NCBI RefSeq assembly: GCF_000717595.1
Contig: NZ_JNZO01000025.1
Coordinates: 62,001 to 126,000 of the forward strand
Source of the DNA: Streptomyces flavochromogenes
Lineage (GTDB): Bacteria; Actinomycetota; Actinomycetes; Streptomycetales; Streptomycetaceae
Direction of reading: 5' to 3'
DNA: 64,000 nt
The position numbers and the translations under genes are program-made. Shown piece by piece: positions 26,237 through 37,555 of the stretch. How positions within the stretch are numbered: position 1 is the first letter of the stretch; each line of letters begins with the position of its first letter. The notes under the pieces were generated by a model, which did not search any database, was not told the DNA's origin, and saw only the letters and a program-made list of their open reading frames with translations.

Positions 26237-27793
26237 ATGAGTAGAACCCCCGAGCCGAAGACTCCGACGGCGACCGCCCCCCGCAAGAGCGGCAAGGACG
26301 GCAAGGGCATCGCCCTGTTCGTGATCGCCTCGTGTCAGCTGATGGTGGTCCTCGACATCACCATCGTGAACATCGCGCTCCCCCACATCCAGACCGCGCT
26401 GGACTTCTCCACCACCAGCCTGTCGTGGGTCGTCAACGCCTACACGCTGACCTTCGGCGGTCTGCTCCTGCTGGGCGGACGCGCCGGTGACATCCTGGGC
26501 CGACGGCGCGTGTTCATCTTCGGTGTGCTGCTCTTCGGACTGGCCTCCCTGTTCTGCGGACTCGCGCAGAGCGAGTGGCAACTCCTCGCGGCCCGCGCCC
26601 TCCAGGGCGTCGGCGGCGCGATAGCCTCCCCGACCTCGCTCTCCCTGATCACCACGACGTTCGACGAAGGCCCGGAACGCAACCGGGCCTTCGGCGTCTT
26701 CGCGGGCGTCTCGGCCGGCGGCGGCGCGATCGGTCTGGTCGCGGGCGGCATGCTCGTCCAATGGCTCGACTGGCGCTGGATCTTCTTCGTCAACGTGCCG
26801 ATCGCGCTGATCATCGCCTTCCTCACCCCGCGACACGTCAAGGAGTCCGAGCGGCACCCCGGCCACTTCGACCTCGCGGGCGCGCTCACCTCCACGCTCG
26901 GCATGGTGGCACTGGTCTACGGGTTCATCCGGGCCGCCCAGGAGGGCTGGAGCGATCCGTACACGATCGGCTCGTTCGTCGCGGCGGTCGTCCTCCTGGC
27001 CACGTTCATCCTGATCGAGCGGCGCTCCCAGCAACCCATCACGCCGCTGCACATGTTCGCCGACCGCAACCGCTCGGGCACCTACGTCATCATGCTCTGT
27101 CTGGCGGCGGCCATCTTCGGGATGTTCTTCTTCCTCACCCTGTTCGTCCAACAGGTGCTGGGCTTCAGCCCCCTGGCGACAGGGCTCGCCTTCCTGCCGG
27201 TCAGCGCGATCATCGGGGTCGGCGCCGGCCTCACGTCCAACCTGCTGCCCCGGTACGGCCCGAAACCCTTCATGGTGGTGGGCTCGGTGCTCGCCGCGGC
27301 GGGACTGTCCTGGCTGACCCTGACCGACGTCGACTCCACCTATCTCGGCAGCATCCTCGGACCGATCCTCGTCTTCGGCCTCGGCATGGGCCTGATGTTC
27401 GTCTCCCTGACCATCATGGCGCTGTCGAACGTCGAGACCCAGGAATCCGGCGCCGCGTCCGGTCTGCTCAACGCCACGCAACAGGTGGGCGGTTCGCTGG
27501 GCCTGTCGATCCTGGTGACGGTCTTCGGCACGGCCAGCCGCAACGAGGCGGACACCCAGGTCCCCCTCTTCCTCTCCCAGGCGACCCCGATGCAGAAGGC
27601 CGAGTTCGCCAGAACGGGCCAGCTCCCCGCCCCCTGGGGCGACCAGGTGCTGACCTCGGGCGTCTCCGCGGGCTTCGTCACAGCGGCGATCTTCGCCGTG
27701 GTCGGCGCCCTGGTGGCCCTCTTCGTGATCCAGGTCCGCCAGTCGGACATCGACCGCCTGAAGGGCGGGGTGGGCCCGGGCGTGGGAGTCTGA
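26237..27793 (+). CDS. MFS drug:H+ antiporter, DHA2 (14-TM) family
   Basis: 518 residues with about 14 hydrophobic segments. The first helix has VVLDITIVNIALPHIQ, the DHA2 signature. Motif A (GGRAGDILGRRRVF) lies between helices 2 and 3, and a motif C-like GVSAGGGAIGLVAGG is in helix 5. Such pumps export lipophilic drugs or self-made antibiotics. There is no strong Shine-Dalgarno before ATG 26237. No TetR or MarR regulator gene is adjacent. It ends at a strong shared terminator. Confidence 0.9.
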   Translation: MSRTPEPKTPTATAPRKSGKDGKGIALFVIASCQLMVVLDITIVNIALPHIQTALDFSTTSLSWVVNAYTLTFGGLLLLGGRAGDILGRRRVFIFGVLLFGLASLFCGLAQSEWQLLAARALQGVGGAIASPTSLSLITTTFDEGPERNRAFGVFAGVSAGGGAIGLVAGGMLVQWLDWRWIFFVNVPIALIIAFLTPRHVKESERHPGHFDLAGALTSTLGMVALVYGFIRAAQEGWSDPYTIGSFVAAVVLLATFILIERRSQQPITPLHMFADRNRSGTYVIMLCLAAAIFGMFFFLTLFVQQVLGFSPLATGLAFLPVSAIIGVGAGLTSNLLPRYGPKPFMVVGSVLAAAGLSWLTLTDVDSTYLGSILGPILVFGLGMGLMFVSLTIMALSNVETQESGAASGLLNATQQVGGSLGLSILVTVFGTASRNEADTQVPLFLSQATPMQKAEFARTGQLPAPWGDQVLTSGVSAGFVTAAIFAVVGALVALFVIQVRQSDIDRLKGGVGPGVGV

Positions 27794-27840
27794 GCCACGG
27801 CACCACCGGGGGCCCCGGCAGCCTCGTGACGCACGCGAAG

Positions 27841-27871
27841 GGCCCCCTCGCTCATGAAGAGCGAGGGGGCC
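27841..27871. terminator. Bidirectional terminator between MFS and murA-like genes
   Basis: A perfect 13-bp stem (GGCCCCCTCGCTC and its complement) with loop ATGAA. The two flanking genes are convergent, so it can serve both. Confidence 0.85.
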
Positions 27872-27931
27872 TCAAGGGTTCCGTGAGGTCCGGGCGGAGC
27901 CGCCGGGCCTCACCGGGCTCCTGGGGACGTC

Positions 27932-29461
27932 CTAGATGTCACGGAAGATCTCGATCTGCGCGCCGATCGAGTTCAGCCGCTCCGCCAGGTCCTCGTAGCC
28001 GCGGTTGATGACGTACACGTTCCGGAGGACCGACGTGCCCTCGGCCGCCATCATCGCGAGGAGGACGACCACCGCCGGGCGCAGGGCCGGCGGGCACATC
28101 ATCTCGGCGGCGCGCCAGCGGGTGGGGCCCTCCACCAGGACGCGGTGGGGGTCGAGGAGCTGGAGGCGGCCGCCGAGGCGGTTGAGGTCCGTGAGGTAGA
28201 TGGCCCGGTTGTCGTAGACCCAGTCGTGGATCAGCGTCTTGCCCTGCGCCGTCGCCGCGATCGCCGCGAAGAAGGGGACGTTGTCGATGTTCAGGCCCGG
28301 GAACGGCATCGGGTGGATCTTGTCGATCGGCGCCTCCAGCTTGGAGGGGCGGACCGTGAGGTCGACCAGGCGCGTCCGGCCGTTGTCCGCCGGGTACTCG
28401 GCCGACCGGTCGTGGTCGAGGCCCATCTCCTCCAGGACCGCGAGCTCGATCTCCATGAACTCGATCGGGACCCGGCGGATGGTCAGTTCGGATTCCGTGA
28501 CCACCGCCGCGGCCAGCAGGCTCATCGCCTCGACCGGGTCCTCGGAGGGGGAGTAGTCGACGTCGACGTCGATCTGGGGGATGCCGTGGACGGTCAGGGT
28601 GGTGGTGCCGATGCCGTCCACCCGTACGCCCAGGGCCTCCAGGAAGAAGCACAGGTCCTGGACCATGTAGTTGGAGGAGGCGTTGCGGATGACGGTCACG
28701 CCGTCGTGGCGGGCGGCCGCGAGCAGGGCGTTCTCGGTCACCGTGTCGCCGCGCTCGGTCAGCACGATCGGGCGGTCGGGGGAGACGGAGCGCTCGACCT
28801 GGGCGTGGTAGATGCCCTCGGTCGCGGTGATGTCGAGGCCGAAGCGGCGCAGCGCGATCATGTGCGGCTCGATCGTGCGCGTACCGAGGTCGCAGCCGCC
28901 GGCGTACGGCAGCTTGAACCGGTCCATGCGGTGCAGCAGCGGGCCGAGGAACATGATGATCGAGCGGGTGCGGATCGCGGCCTCGGCGTCCATCGAGTCC
29001 ATGTCCAGCTCGGCAGGCGGCACGATCTCCAGGTCGACGCCGTCGTTCACCCAGCGGGTCCGCACCCCGATGGAGTTGAGCACTTCGAGGAGCCGGAAGA
29101 CCTCCTCGATGCGGGCGACCCGGCGCAGGACCGTGCGGCCCTTGTTGAGCAGGGAGGCGCAGAGGAGCGCGACACAGGCGTTCTTGCTCGTCTTGACGTC
29201 GATGGCGCCCGAGAGGCGGCGGCGGCCGACGACCCTGAGGTGCATCGGTCCCGCGTAACCCAGGGACACGATCTCGCTGTCGAGGGCTTCGCCGATCCGG
29301 GCGATCATCTCAAGGCTGATGTTCTGGTTGCCGCGCTCGATCCGGTTGACGGCGCTCTGGCTCGTGGCCAGTGCTTCGGCGAGCTGCGTCTGCGTCCAGC
29401 CGCGGTGCTGCCGGGCGTCACGGATGAGCTTGCCGATGCGTACGAGGTAGTCGTCTGCCAT
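27932..29461 (-). CDS. XRE-type HTH domain fused to MurA-like enolpyruvyltransferase
   Basis: 509 residues, about 70 longer than normal MurA. Residues 1-65 are an XRE helix-turn-helix (GWTQTQLAEALATSQSAVNRIERG). The rest is an EPSP/MurA fold. SKNAC keeps the substrate-binding lysine-asparagine, and YAGGCDLGTRTIEPH keeps the fosfomycin-target cysteine and arginine. The usual FPTD segment with the catalytic aspartate reads FPGLNIDN, so the general base seems to be missing. It may be a MurA paralogue with an altered or regulatory role; it corresponds from memory to the second MurA gene beside aconitase in S. coelicolor. An operator-like palindrome overlaps its leaderless promoter, pointing to self-control. 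Confidence 0.85.
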   Translation of the reverse strand: MADDYLVRIGKLIRDARQHRGWTQTQLAEALATSQSAVNRIERGNQNISLEMIARIGEALDSEIVSLGYAGPMHLRVVGRRRLSGAIDVKTSKNACVALLCASLLNKGRTVLRRVARIEEVFRLLEVLNSIGVRTRWVNDGVDLEIVPPAELDMDSMDAEAAIRTRSIIMFLGPLLHRMDRFKLPYAGGCDLGTRTIEPHMIALRRFGLDITATEGIYHAQVERSVSPDRPIVLTERGDTVTENALLAAARHDGVTVIRNASSNYMVQDLCFFLEALGVRVDGIGTTTLTVHGIPQIDVDVDYSPSEDPVEAMSLLAAAVVTESELTIRRVPIEFMEIELAVLEEMGLDHDRSAEYPADNGRTRLVDLTVRPSKLEAPIDKIHPMPFPGLNIDNVPFFAAIAATAQGKTLIHDWVYDNRAIYLTDLNRLGGRLQLLDPHRVLVEGPTRWRAAEMMCPPALRPAVVVLLAMMAAEGTSVLRNVYVINRGYEDLAERLNSIGAQIEIFRDI

Positions 29462-29467
29462 GGCGTC

Positions 29468-29488
29468 ACGTTATCTCAGATATGAGAT
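29468..29488 (-). promoter_or_regulatory. Leaderless promoter and autoregulatory-type palindrome
   Basis: ATCTCAGATATGAGAT (29473-29488) has perfect 6-bp arms, is AT-rich and lies just before the HTH-MurA gene. On the minus strand TAACGT (29473-29468) is followed by 6 nt and the ATG, so it fits a -10 box for a leaderless mRNA and touches the palindrome. The XRE domain of the encoded protein is the obvious candidate to bind it. Confidence 0.5.
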
Positions 29489-29512
29489 GGTGATCGCAGT
29501 TGGGGTAGGCCA

Positions 29513-29869
29513 TCAGGGTGACAGGCTGTGCGCGGTCGGGTGGCGCGGCTCGTACAGGGGGAGTTCGGTCCCGCTCGGCAGCCGCACGGCGGCGAGCAGA
29601 CCCCAGCCCTGGTCGGTGATGGCGCGTGAGATCTCCGCGCCCCGGTCCTCGAGGTCCTTCAGGGCCGCGGTGAGGTCGTCGCACATGAGGTAGAGCTCGT
29701 GCTTCGGCTCCTCCGTCGTCGGGTGGACGGCGACCTCGGCGGGCGGCAGCTTGAAGATGAGCCAGCCGCGCCCGGCGTCCACGTGCGGGAAGCCCACGAC
29801 GTCCTTGAGGAAGGCCCGGTCGGCCTCCGCGTCCCGCGTGTAGAGAATCACATGCGCGCCACTGAACAT
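29513..29869 (-). CDS. VOC (glyoxalase/bleomycin-resistance) family protein
   Basis: 118 residues forming one VOC module: an opening HVILYTRDAEADRAFLKDVVGF, a middle HELYLMCDDL and a closing GTELPLYEPRHP. A possible metal set is H6, H48/E58 and E106, but this is uncertain. VOC proteins bind or modify small molecules; no substrate can be given. It is transcribed toward the murA-like gene but that gene has its own promoter. Confidence 0.75.
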   Translation of the reverse strand: MFSGAHVILYTRDAEADRAFLKDVVGFPHVDAGRGWLIFKLPPAEVAVHPTTEEPKHELYLMCDDLTAALKDLEDRGAEISRAITDQGWGLLAAVRLPSGTELPLYEPRHPTAHSLSP

Positions 29870-30018
29870 GTCCCGATCGTCGGCCGCCCGTACGGCCGCG
29901 GCAATTCGTCCGCGGCCGTACGGGCGGGCGTGAGGAGGGTGGCGCCGGGCGGGTGGGGGTGCCTCGGTCGCCTCACTGCGGTGGCCGTTCCGGTCTCCTC
30001 GGTACGCCTCGCCGTGCC

Positions 30019-31896
30019 TCAGTGCGCCGCGCAGCCGCAGGCCCGGTGCCGGCCGCCGTGTACCGCCGCGTACGTCGAGGGGCGCGGCGCGGCCACCGCG
30101 CGGGCCAGCCCCGCGGTGGCCGTACGGCCCGAGGCCGACTCGGCGTCGTGGACCACGCGGCCCCCGACCAGGGTCAGCCGCACCGCGGTGTCACTGATGT
30201 CCGCGACCGGACATTCCATTACATCCCGGTCGAGAAGCAGCAGATCGGCGGCCCGCCCCTCCCGGATCGTCCCGGTCTCCCCGTCCATCCGCAGCTGCCA
30301 GGCAGTGCCGTACGTGTGCATCCGCAGCGTCGAGGCGCGGCTCAGGCCCTCCAGCTCGCGGTGGAGCGGCCCCTCGCCGTACGCCCCCTGCCGGTCGATC
30401 GAGGTCCGGATCTGGTTCCACACCTGGAGCGCGTCCACCGGCCAGTCCGAGCCGCCGGAGAGCACGGCGCCGTGGCGTTCGAGCGAGCGCGCCGGGTACA
30501 TCCACCGGTGCCGCTCGGGCCCGATGTACGGCAGGAGCGCCTCCATCGTCCAGGTGTCCGCGGACGCCCACTGCAGCTGCATGCAGGCCGCCACGCCCAG
30601 TGGGGCGAAGCGCCGCAGATCGGCCGGGTGCACCAGCTGGAGATGGGCGACGGCGTTGCGCGGGTCGCGCAGCCCGGTGGCGCGGCGGGCGTACGCGTAT
30701 CCGTCGAGCGCCGTGCGTACGGCCCGGTCTCCCAGGCCGTGGGCGTGCATCTGCCAGCCGGCCCGGTTGAAGGTGGCCGACAGCCGCCCGTAATCCTGGG
30801 CCGACACGTACAGTTCACCCCAGTTGGTGGTGGCTCGCCCCGATCCGTCCAGATACGGTTCGAGGAGCGCCGCCGTCTGCGCCGGGTACTCGATCACCCC
30901 GTCGAGGAACACCTTGATCATCCCGAAGCGCAGCCCCCGCACGTCGCCGAACTCCCGGCGCAGCCCCCGGGCGTACGCGAGCGCCGCCGCCGGGTCCTTC
31001 GCCTGGTCCGGGTCGAGCCGGATCGCCGGGACGATACGCTGCGGCAGCTTCCCGGCGGCCGCGAGCGCCCGGTACGTGCCGAGTTCACCGCGTCCGACCA
31101 GGGCGTCCATCATCGTGGTGACCCCGGAGGCCGCCGCCTGGGCGAGCACCCGTGCGCAGGCCGCGACGAGCTCGGCCTCGCTCGGCTCCGGGATGTGCCG
31201 GGTCACCAGCGGCTGGGCGTCGTCCTTGAGGACGCCGGTCGGCCTTCCGTCCGCGCCCTTCACGACCTTCCCGCCCACCGGGTCCGGCGTGGCGGCCGTG
31301 ATGCCGGCGATCTCCAGGGCGCGGCCGTTGACCCAGATGTTGTGGCCGTCGCCGCCCACCAGGGCGACCGGCCGGCGGGTGGGGAGGGTGTCGAGCAGCG
31401 AGTGGTGGGGGAGCGAGCCCTGCGGCAGCAGGCCGATCGGGTTCCAGTCCTCCACCACCAGCCAGCCGTCCGGTTCCTGCCCCGGGCTGTCCTTGAGGAA
31501 GCCGGTCAGGATCGCGAGCAGCTCCTCCCGCGTCGTCTCCGCCCCTTCGAGGGAGGGCCGCAGCGAGCGGCTGCCCGCGCCCAGGGGGTGGACGTGACCG
31601 TCGTGGATGCCGCTCATCACGGTCGCGCCGCGCGCGTCGACGACCTCGGTGTCCCGGCCGACGAGGCGGCGCAGTTCGTTGCCCCGCCCGGTCGCCAGGA
31701 TCCGGCCGTCGCGGCCGACGGCCACGGCCTGGACGGGACGGCCGCCGGACCGGCCGGTGAACACCCGGGCGTTGTGCACGACCAGCGCGGCCGACCGGGG
31801 GCGCGAGCCCGCGGCCGCGGGGCTCCCGGCGACCCCGACGAGACCCGCCGCACCGGCGGCGGCGAGAACGGTGCGCCGGCTCAGGGAAGAAGTCAT
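30019..31896 (-). CDS. Exported amidohydrolase (YtcJ/Amidohydro_3 type)
   Basis: 625 residues. The N-terminus LSRRTVLAAAGAAGLVGVAG is a twin-arginine signal with cleavage near AAAG, so the enzyme is folded and exported. DARGATVMSGIHDGHVHPLG holds the metal-binding HxH of the amidohydrolase superfamily; HAHGLGD, LVHPADLRR and SGGSDWPVD supply later metal/active-site residues. Such enzymes hydrolyse amide bonds; the substrate is unknown. GGAG lies 5 nt before ATG 31896, preferred over an in-frame ATG 15 nt upstream. It is divergent from a LacI-family gene that probably regulates it. Confidence 0.85.
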   Translation of the reverse strand: MTSSLSRRTVLAAAGAAGLVGVAGSPAAAGSRPRSAALVVHNARVFTGRSGGRPVQAVAVGRDGRILATGRGNELRRLVGRDTEVVDARGATVMSGIHDGHVHPLGAGSRSLRPSLEGAETTREELLAILTGFLKDSPGQEPDGWLVVEDWNPIGLLPQGSLPHHSLLDTLPTRRPVALVGGDGHNIWVNGRALEIAGITAATPDPVGGKVVKGADGRPTGVLKDDAQPLVTRHIPEPSEAELVAACARVLAQAAASGVTTMMDALVGRGELGTYRALAAAGKLPQRIVPAIRLDPDQAKDPAAALAYARGLRREFGDVRGLRFGMIKVFLDGVIEYPAQTAALLEPYLDGSGRATTNWGELYVSAQDYGRLSATFNRAGWQMHAHGLGDRAVRTALDGYAYARRATGLRDPRNAVAHLQLVHPADLRRFAPLGVAACMQLQWASADTWTMEALLPYIGPERHRWMYPARSLERHGAVLSGGSDWPVDALQVWNQIRTSIDRQGAYGEGPLHRELEGLSRASTLRMHTYGTAWQLRMDGETGTIREGRAADLLLLDRDVMECPVADISDTAVRLTLVGGRVVHDAESASGRTATAGLARAVAAPRPSTYAAVHGGRHRACGCAAH

Positions 31897-31933
31897 GACC
31901 ACTCCAAACATTGGCTGTGGCCGGACGTTCGCT

Positions 31934-31982
31934 GATTAACGTCGTAACCAGTACCCTCCCCGGACCGCGAAATCCGTACGAT
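31934..31982 (+). promoter_or_regulatory. Operator-like site and leaderless promoter in the amidohydrolase/LacI divergent region
   Basis: GATTAACGTCGTAACC (31934-31949) is an imperfect inverted repeat (arms GnTTA/TAAnC) in the 93-bp divergent gap, suitable for a LacI dimer. TACGAT (31977-31982) is 7 nt before ATG 31990 and fits the -10 box of a leaderless LacI mRNA. Confidence 0.4.
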
Positions 31983-31989
31983 GGCGCGC

Positions 31990-32988
31990 ATGTCAGGGCC
32001 CACCCTCACCGACATCGCCCGTGCCGCGGAGGTGTCCACCGCCACCGTGTCCCACGCCCTCAACGGCACGGGCCGGCTCGGTGAGTCCACCCGGCGCCGG
32101 GTCCGCGAGGTGGCGGCGGCCCTCGGCTACGGCTCGCGCCGGACGCCCCTCACGCGGACCGGGACGCTCGGCCTCGCCGTCACCACCTACGCGGGCGCGC
32201 CCTGGAACTTCCTAGAGATCCCCTACTTCTCCCGCCTGCTGACCGCCGCCGCGGCCACCGCGCACGCCCTCGGCTACGCGCTGACGGTCCTGCCCGCGGC
32301 GCGCGGCGGCGAGACCCTGTGGCACACCCTGACCGTCGACGGCATGCTCCTGCTCGACAGCCCCGAGGACGACCGGGTGCTGCGCGCCCTGCGGGCCCGG
32401 GGCATCCCCGTGGTCTTCGACGGCCGTCCCGCGGACCCGCACCCCGACGACGTGTGGGTCGACAACGACCACGCCACGACCACCCGTGAGCTCCTCGACC
32501 ATCTGGCGGCCGCCGGTGCGCGCCGGATCGCCCTGCACGCCGGGTACGGCCGCGAGTACTACACCGGCGCCGTGACCCGGGCGTACGAGGAATGGTGCCG
32601 CGAGCGCGGCCGGGAGCCGTCGGTGATCACCTTCGATCCGGAGGACACGCCGGGCCATGCCTTCGACCGGGCGTTCTCCGCCCGGTCCTGCGACGCCGTC
32701 CACTCCCTCTACGACCCCGGTGGCCGGCAGGTCCTCGCCGCGGCGGCCCGCCACGGTCTGCGGATCCCCGACGACCTGCTCCTCGTCTGCGCCAGCGAGG
32801 ATCCGGCCTATGCCGAGACCGGCCCGCCGGTGACCACGGTGTCGCTGCGGCCCGAGACCATCGCGGAGACGGCGATCACGACCCTGGTGGCCCGGCTCGA
32901 CCCCGCCGTGGAGGCCCCCGCGCCGGGTGGGCTGACGGTCCCGGCCCGGCTGTGTGTGCGCGCGTCGACGCGCCGGGGGAGCGGGTGA
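31990..32988 (+). CDS. LacI-family transcriptional regulator
   Basis: 332 residues. The N-terminal LacI HTH is clear: TLTDIARAAEVSTATVSHALNGTGRLG. A periplasmic-binding-like effector domain follows, with VDNDHATTTRELLDHL typical of the family. ATG 31990 is favoured by family length and by a -10-like box 7 nt upstream; ATG 31981 is also in frame. The likely target is the divergent exported amidohydrolase gene. The inducer is unknown. Confidence 0.88.
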   Translation: MSGPTLTDIARAAEVSTATVSHALNGTGRLGESTRRRVREVAAALGYGSRRTPLTRTGTLGLAVTTYAGAPWNFLEIPYFSRLLTAAAATAHALGYALTVLPAARGGETLWHTLTVDGMLLLDSPEDDRVLRALRARGIPVVFDGRPADPHPDDVWVDNDHATTTRELLDHLAAAGARRIALHAGYGREYYTGAVTRAYEEWCRERGREPSVITFDPEDTPGHAFDRAFSARSCDAVHSLYDPGGRQVLAAAARHGLRIPDDLLLVCASEDPAYAETGPPVTTVSLRPETIAETAITTLVARLDPAVEAPAPGGLTVPARLCVRASTRRGSG

Positions 32989-33000
32989 GCGCGGCCGTGC

Positions 33001-33037
33001 CTCCGGGCTCGCCCGCCGCGCCTCCGGGCTCGCCCGT
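33001..33037 (+). repeat. Short direct repeat downstream of the LacI gene
   Basis: CCTCCGGGCTCGCCCG occurs at 33001-33016 and again at 33022-33037 (21-bp period). No function is evident. The remaining gap up to aconitase holds the two regulatory sites listed separately. Confidence 0.6.
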
Positions 33038-33105
33038 CGGACGGTCGTCAGGATGACGGCCGTCACAGGCATGCCGGGCATGACCGAGCAGCGGGGATGC
33101 ACTAG

Positions 33106-35971
<2,866 letters not shown>

Positions 35972-36002
35972 CACGATCTGATCCGGTAGTCGTACGACGT
36001 AC

Positions 36003-36042
36003 GGAAGGGCCCCGCTCCTCGGAAGAGGAGCGGGGCCCTTCC
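36003..36042. terminator. Strong terminator after aconitase
   Basis: A perfect 18-bp stem with the GNRA-type tetraloop GGAA. It lies between the convergent aconitase and VCBS-protein genes and probably serves both. Confidence 0.9.
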
Positions 36043-36058
36043 GCCGCACCGGTGGCGA

Positions 36059-37027
36059 TCAGAAGAGCTGGCCGAAGCCGTTCCAGCCCGAGGTGCCGAT
36101 CTTGATGCGGGTGGCGAACGGCGTCGACGAGCTGCCCGAGCCCTTGTACAGCCACAGGGCGCCGGCGCTGTCGCGGGCCACCAGGTCCGCACGGCGGTCG
36201 CCGTTGAGGTCGCCGGGGGAGAACAGGTTGTTGAACATGTTCCAGCCGCTGCCGACACGGGTGCGGGTCGAGAAAGGGGCCCGGTAGTTGCCGGTGCCCT
36301 TGTAGAGCCACAGGACACCGCTGCGGTCACGCGCGACGAGGTCCGCGCGGCCGTCGCCGGTCACGTCGCCCTTGCCGGCGATCTGGGTGTACGCGTTCCA
36401 CCCGGAGCCGATGCGGGTGCGCGCGGTCAGGGACGCGTTGCCGTTGCCCAGGTAGTGCCAGAGCACGCCGGAGCCGTCACGGGCCAGGATGTCGTCCGGG
36501 GCGCCGCCGCCGGTGTTGCCGGCCGAGATGACCTTGTTGTAGGCGTTCCAGCCGCCGCCGAGGTCGCGGACCGGGCCGTTGCTGGCGAAGTGCAGGCGGC
36601 CCGCGCTGCTGACGGCGTACCAGCCGTCGGCGTGGTACCAGCCCTCCTCCTCGGGCTGTCCTTCGATGTCCGCCTGGGTGAAGTTCTTGTATCCCACCCA
36701 GTTCCAGCCCTGGCGCCCGGCGATCCGCTGGATGGCGCCGCCGCCGACGGGGGTGTAGCCGATGATGTCGCCGTTGGTGTGCCAGCCGTAGAGGTTGTTC
36801 AGCGCGGCTCCGGACGCGGCGGTCGCGGAGGCCGCGGCGGCGGACACACGGTCCGACTGCGCGGCGGCGGACACACGGTCCGACTGCGGCGCGGCGGGGG
36901 CCTTGGCCGCCGGGCCCGGCTCCGCGGCGACCGCGGCGGTCGAGGTGGCGACGAGGGCGGCGGTTATCGCGGCGACCGTGACACGGGACAGGAGACCCGA
37001 GCGGTTCAGGCCAGAAGAGTTGGCCAC
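36059..37027 (-). CDS. Secreted VCBS/FG-GAP repeat protein
   Basis: 322 residues. A signal peptide (LLSRVTVAAITAALVATSTAAVAA) is followed by an Ala/Ser-rich linker and at least four beta-propeller-type repeats: GDVTGDGRADLVARDRSG and GDLNGDRRADLVARDSAG carry the Ca-binding-like D-x-D/N-G-D pattern, each ending in LWLYKG or LWHYLG. Such proteins are extracellular and may bind polymers or other proteins. GTG 37027 is chosen because GGAG sits 6 nt upstream; the ATG four codons further up has none. A 27-bp in-frame duplication encodes SDRVSAAAQ twice near the N-terminus. Confidence 0.8.
   Translation of the reverse strand: MANSSGLNRSGLLSRVTVAAITAALVATSTAAVAAEPGPAAKAPAAPQSDRVSAAAQSDRVSAAAASATAASGAALNNLYGWHTNGDIIGYTPVGGGAIQRIAGRQGWNWVGYKNFTQADIEGQPEEEGWYHADGWYAVSSAGRLHFASNGPVRDLGGGWNAYNKVISAGNTGGGAPDDILARDGSGVLWHYLGNGNASLTARTRIGSGWNAYTQIAGKGDVTGDGRADLVARDRSGVLWLYKGTGNYRAPFSTRTRVGSGWNMFNNLFSPGDLNGDRRADLVARDSAGALWLYKGSGSSSTPFATRIKIGTSGWNGFGQLF
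36834..36887 (-). repeat. 27-bp tandem duplication in the VCBS-protein gene
   Basis: CGGACACACGGTCCGACTGC recurs at 36841 and 36868, a 27-bp period that preserves frame and duplicates nine residues in the linker after the signal peptide. Confidence 0.75.
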
Positions 37028-37386
37028 GTAGTACTCCATAAGGGAGAGGGACAAGGAAGTTCCGCCGTGCACTCGAACACACGGACGAGGTCGGCGGTCT
37101 CCCTATGATCTCCGGTCACCCTCACAGGATCCTTACTTTTCCGGGTGTCTGTGACACAACTGTTTCGATCCCGACCGTATGCCCCCTTTGCCCTCCCGCG
37201 TCCCCTCGGCGCCGGGGTCCGTCCCGTCAAGGTGCCCCACTACGGGGAGGCCTGAGGCACTGTCAAGGGCATGGGCGGACGAGTGGTTGGACGAAACGCC
37301 GCAGATCCAGCGTGCTTATCCCGGAGGTCTCAACTCGGGAAAGATGGCCGTAGAAACCTGCTTTCGATCTTGCTCAGGCGAAGGGA

Positions 37387-37402
37387 AGTGGACTATACCT
37401 GT
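37387..37402 (+). promoter_or_regulatory. Candidate DasR-responsive element (dre) before ngcE
   Basis: AGTGGACTATACCTGT matches the dre consensus AGTGGTCTAGACCAGT at 13 of 16 positions and lies 154 bp before ngcE. DasR is the GntR-type N-acetylglucosamine regulator of Streptomyces, and the downstream genes import that sugar. The rest of the 528-bp gap (37028-37555) shows only GTGTCTGTGACAC (37145-37157), a 5-bp-arm inverted repeat on the side of the secreted-protein gene; no gene was recognised. Confidence 0.55.
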
Positions 37403-37555
37403 CGGCGTCCAGCCAGTCGGTTCCATCACACGACGGCCCGACGCCTGCACGACCCGGCTGCAAATGACCGCGGTGGCGGGGCCCTTCGCCTGTGGCGAGT
37501 GAGTACGGGCGACCGGTACACCGCCTGAGTCCTGAATGAAGGCGAGGACTTGAGC

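Noticed and set aside
33055..33066. TGACGGCCGTCA, a third copy of the TGAC-N4-GTCA motif
   Set aside because: It lies after the LacI-type gene and about 190 bp before aconitase, outside the aryl-CoA cluster. About one such match is expected by chance in 64 kb of this composition, so it is not called an operator.
37105..37528. Short open frames in the 528-bp gap before ngcE
   Set aside because: They overlap each other in different frames, have Arg/Pro-rich nonsense composition and cross the candidate dre site; no ribosome site or family match.
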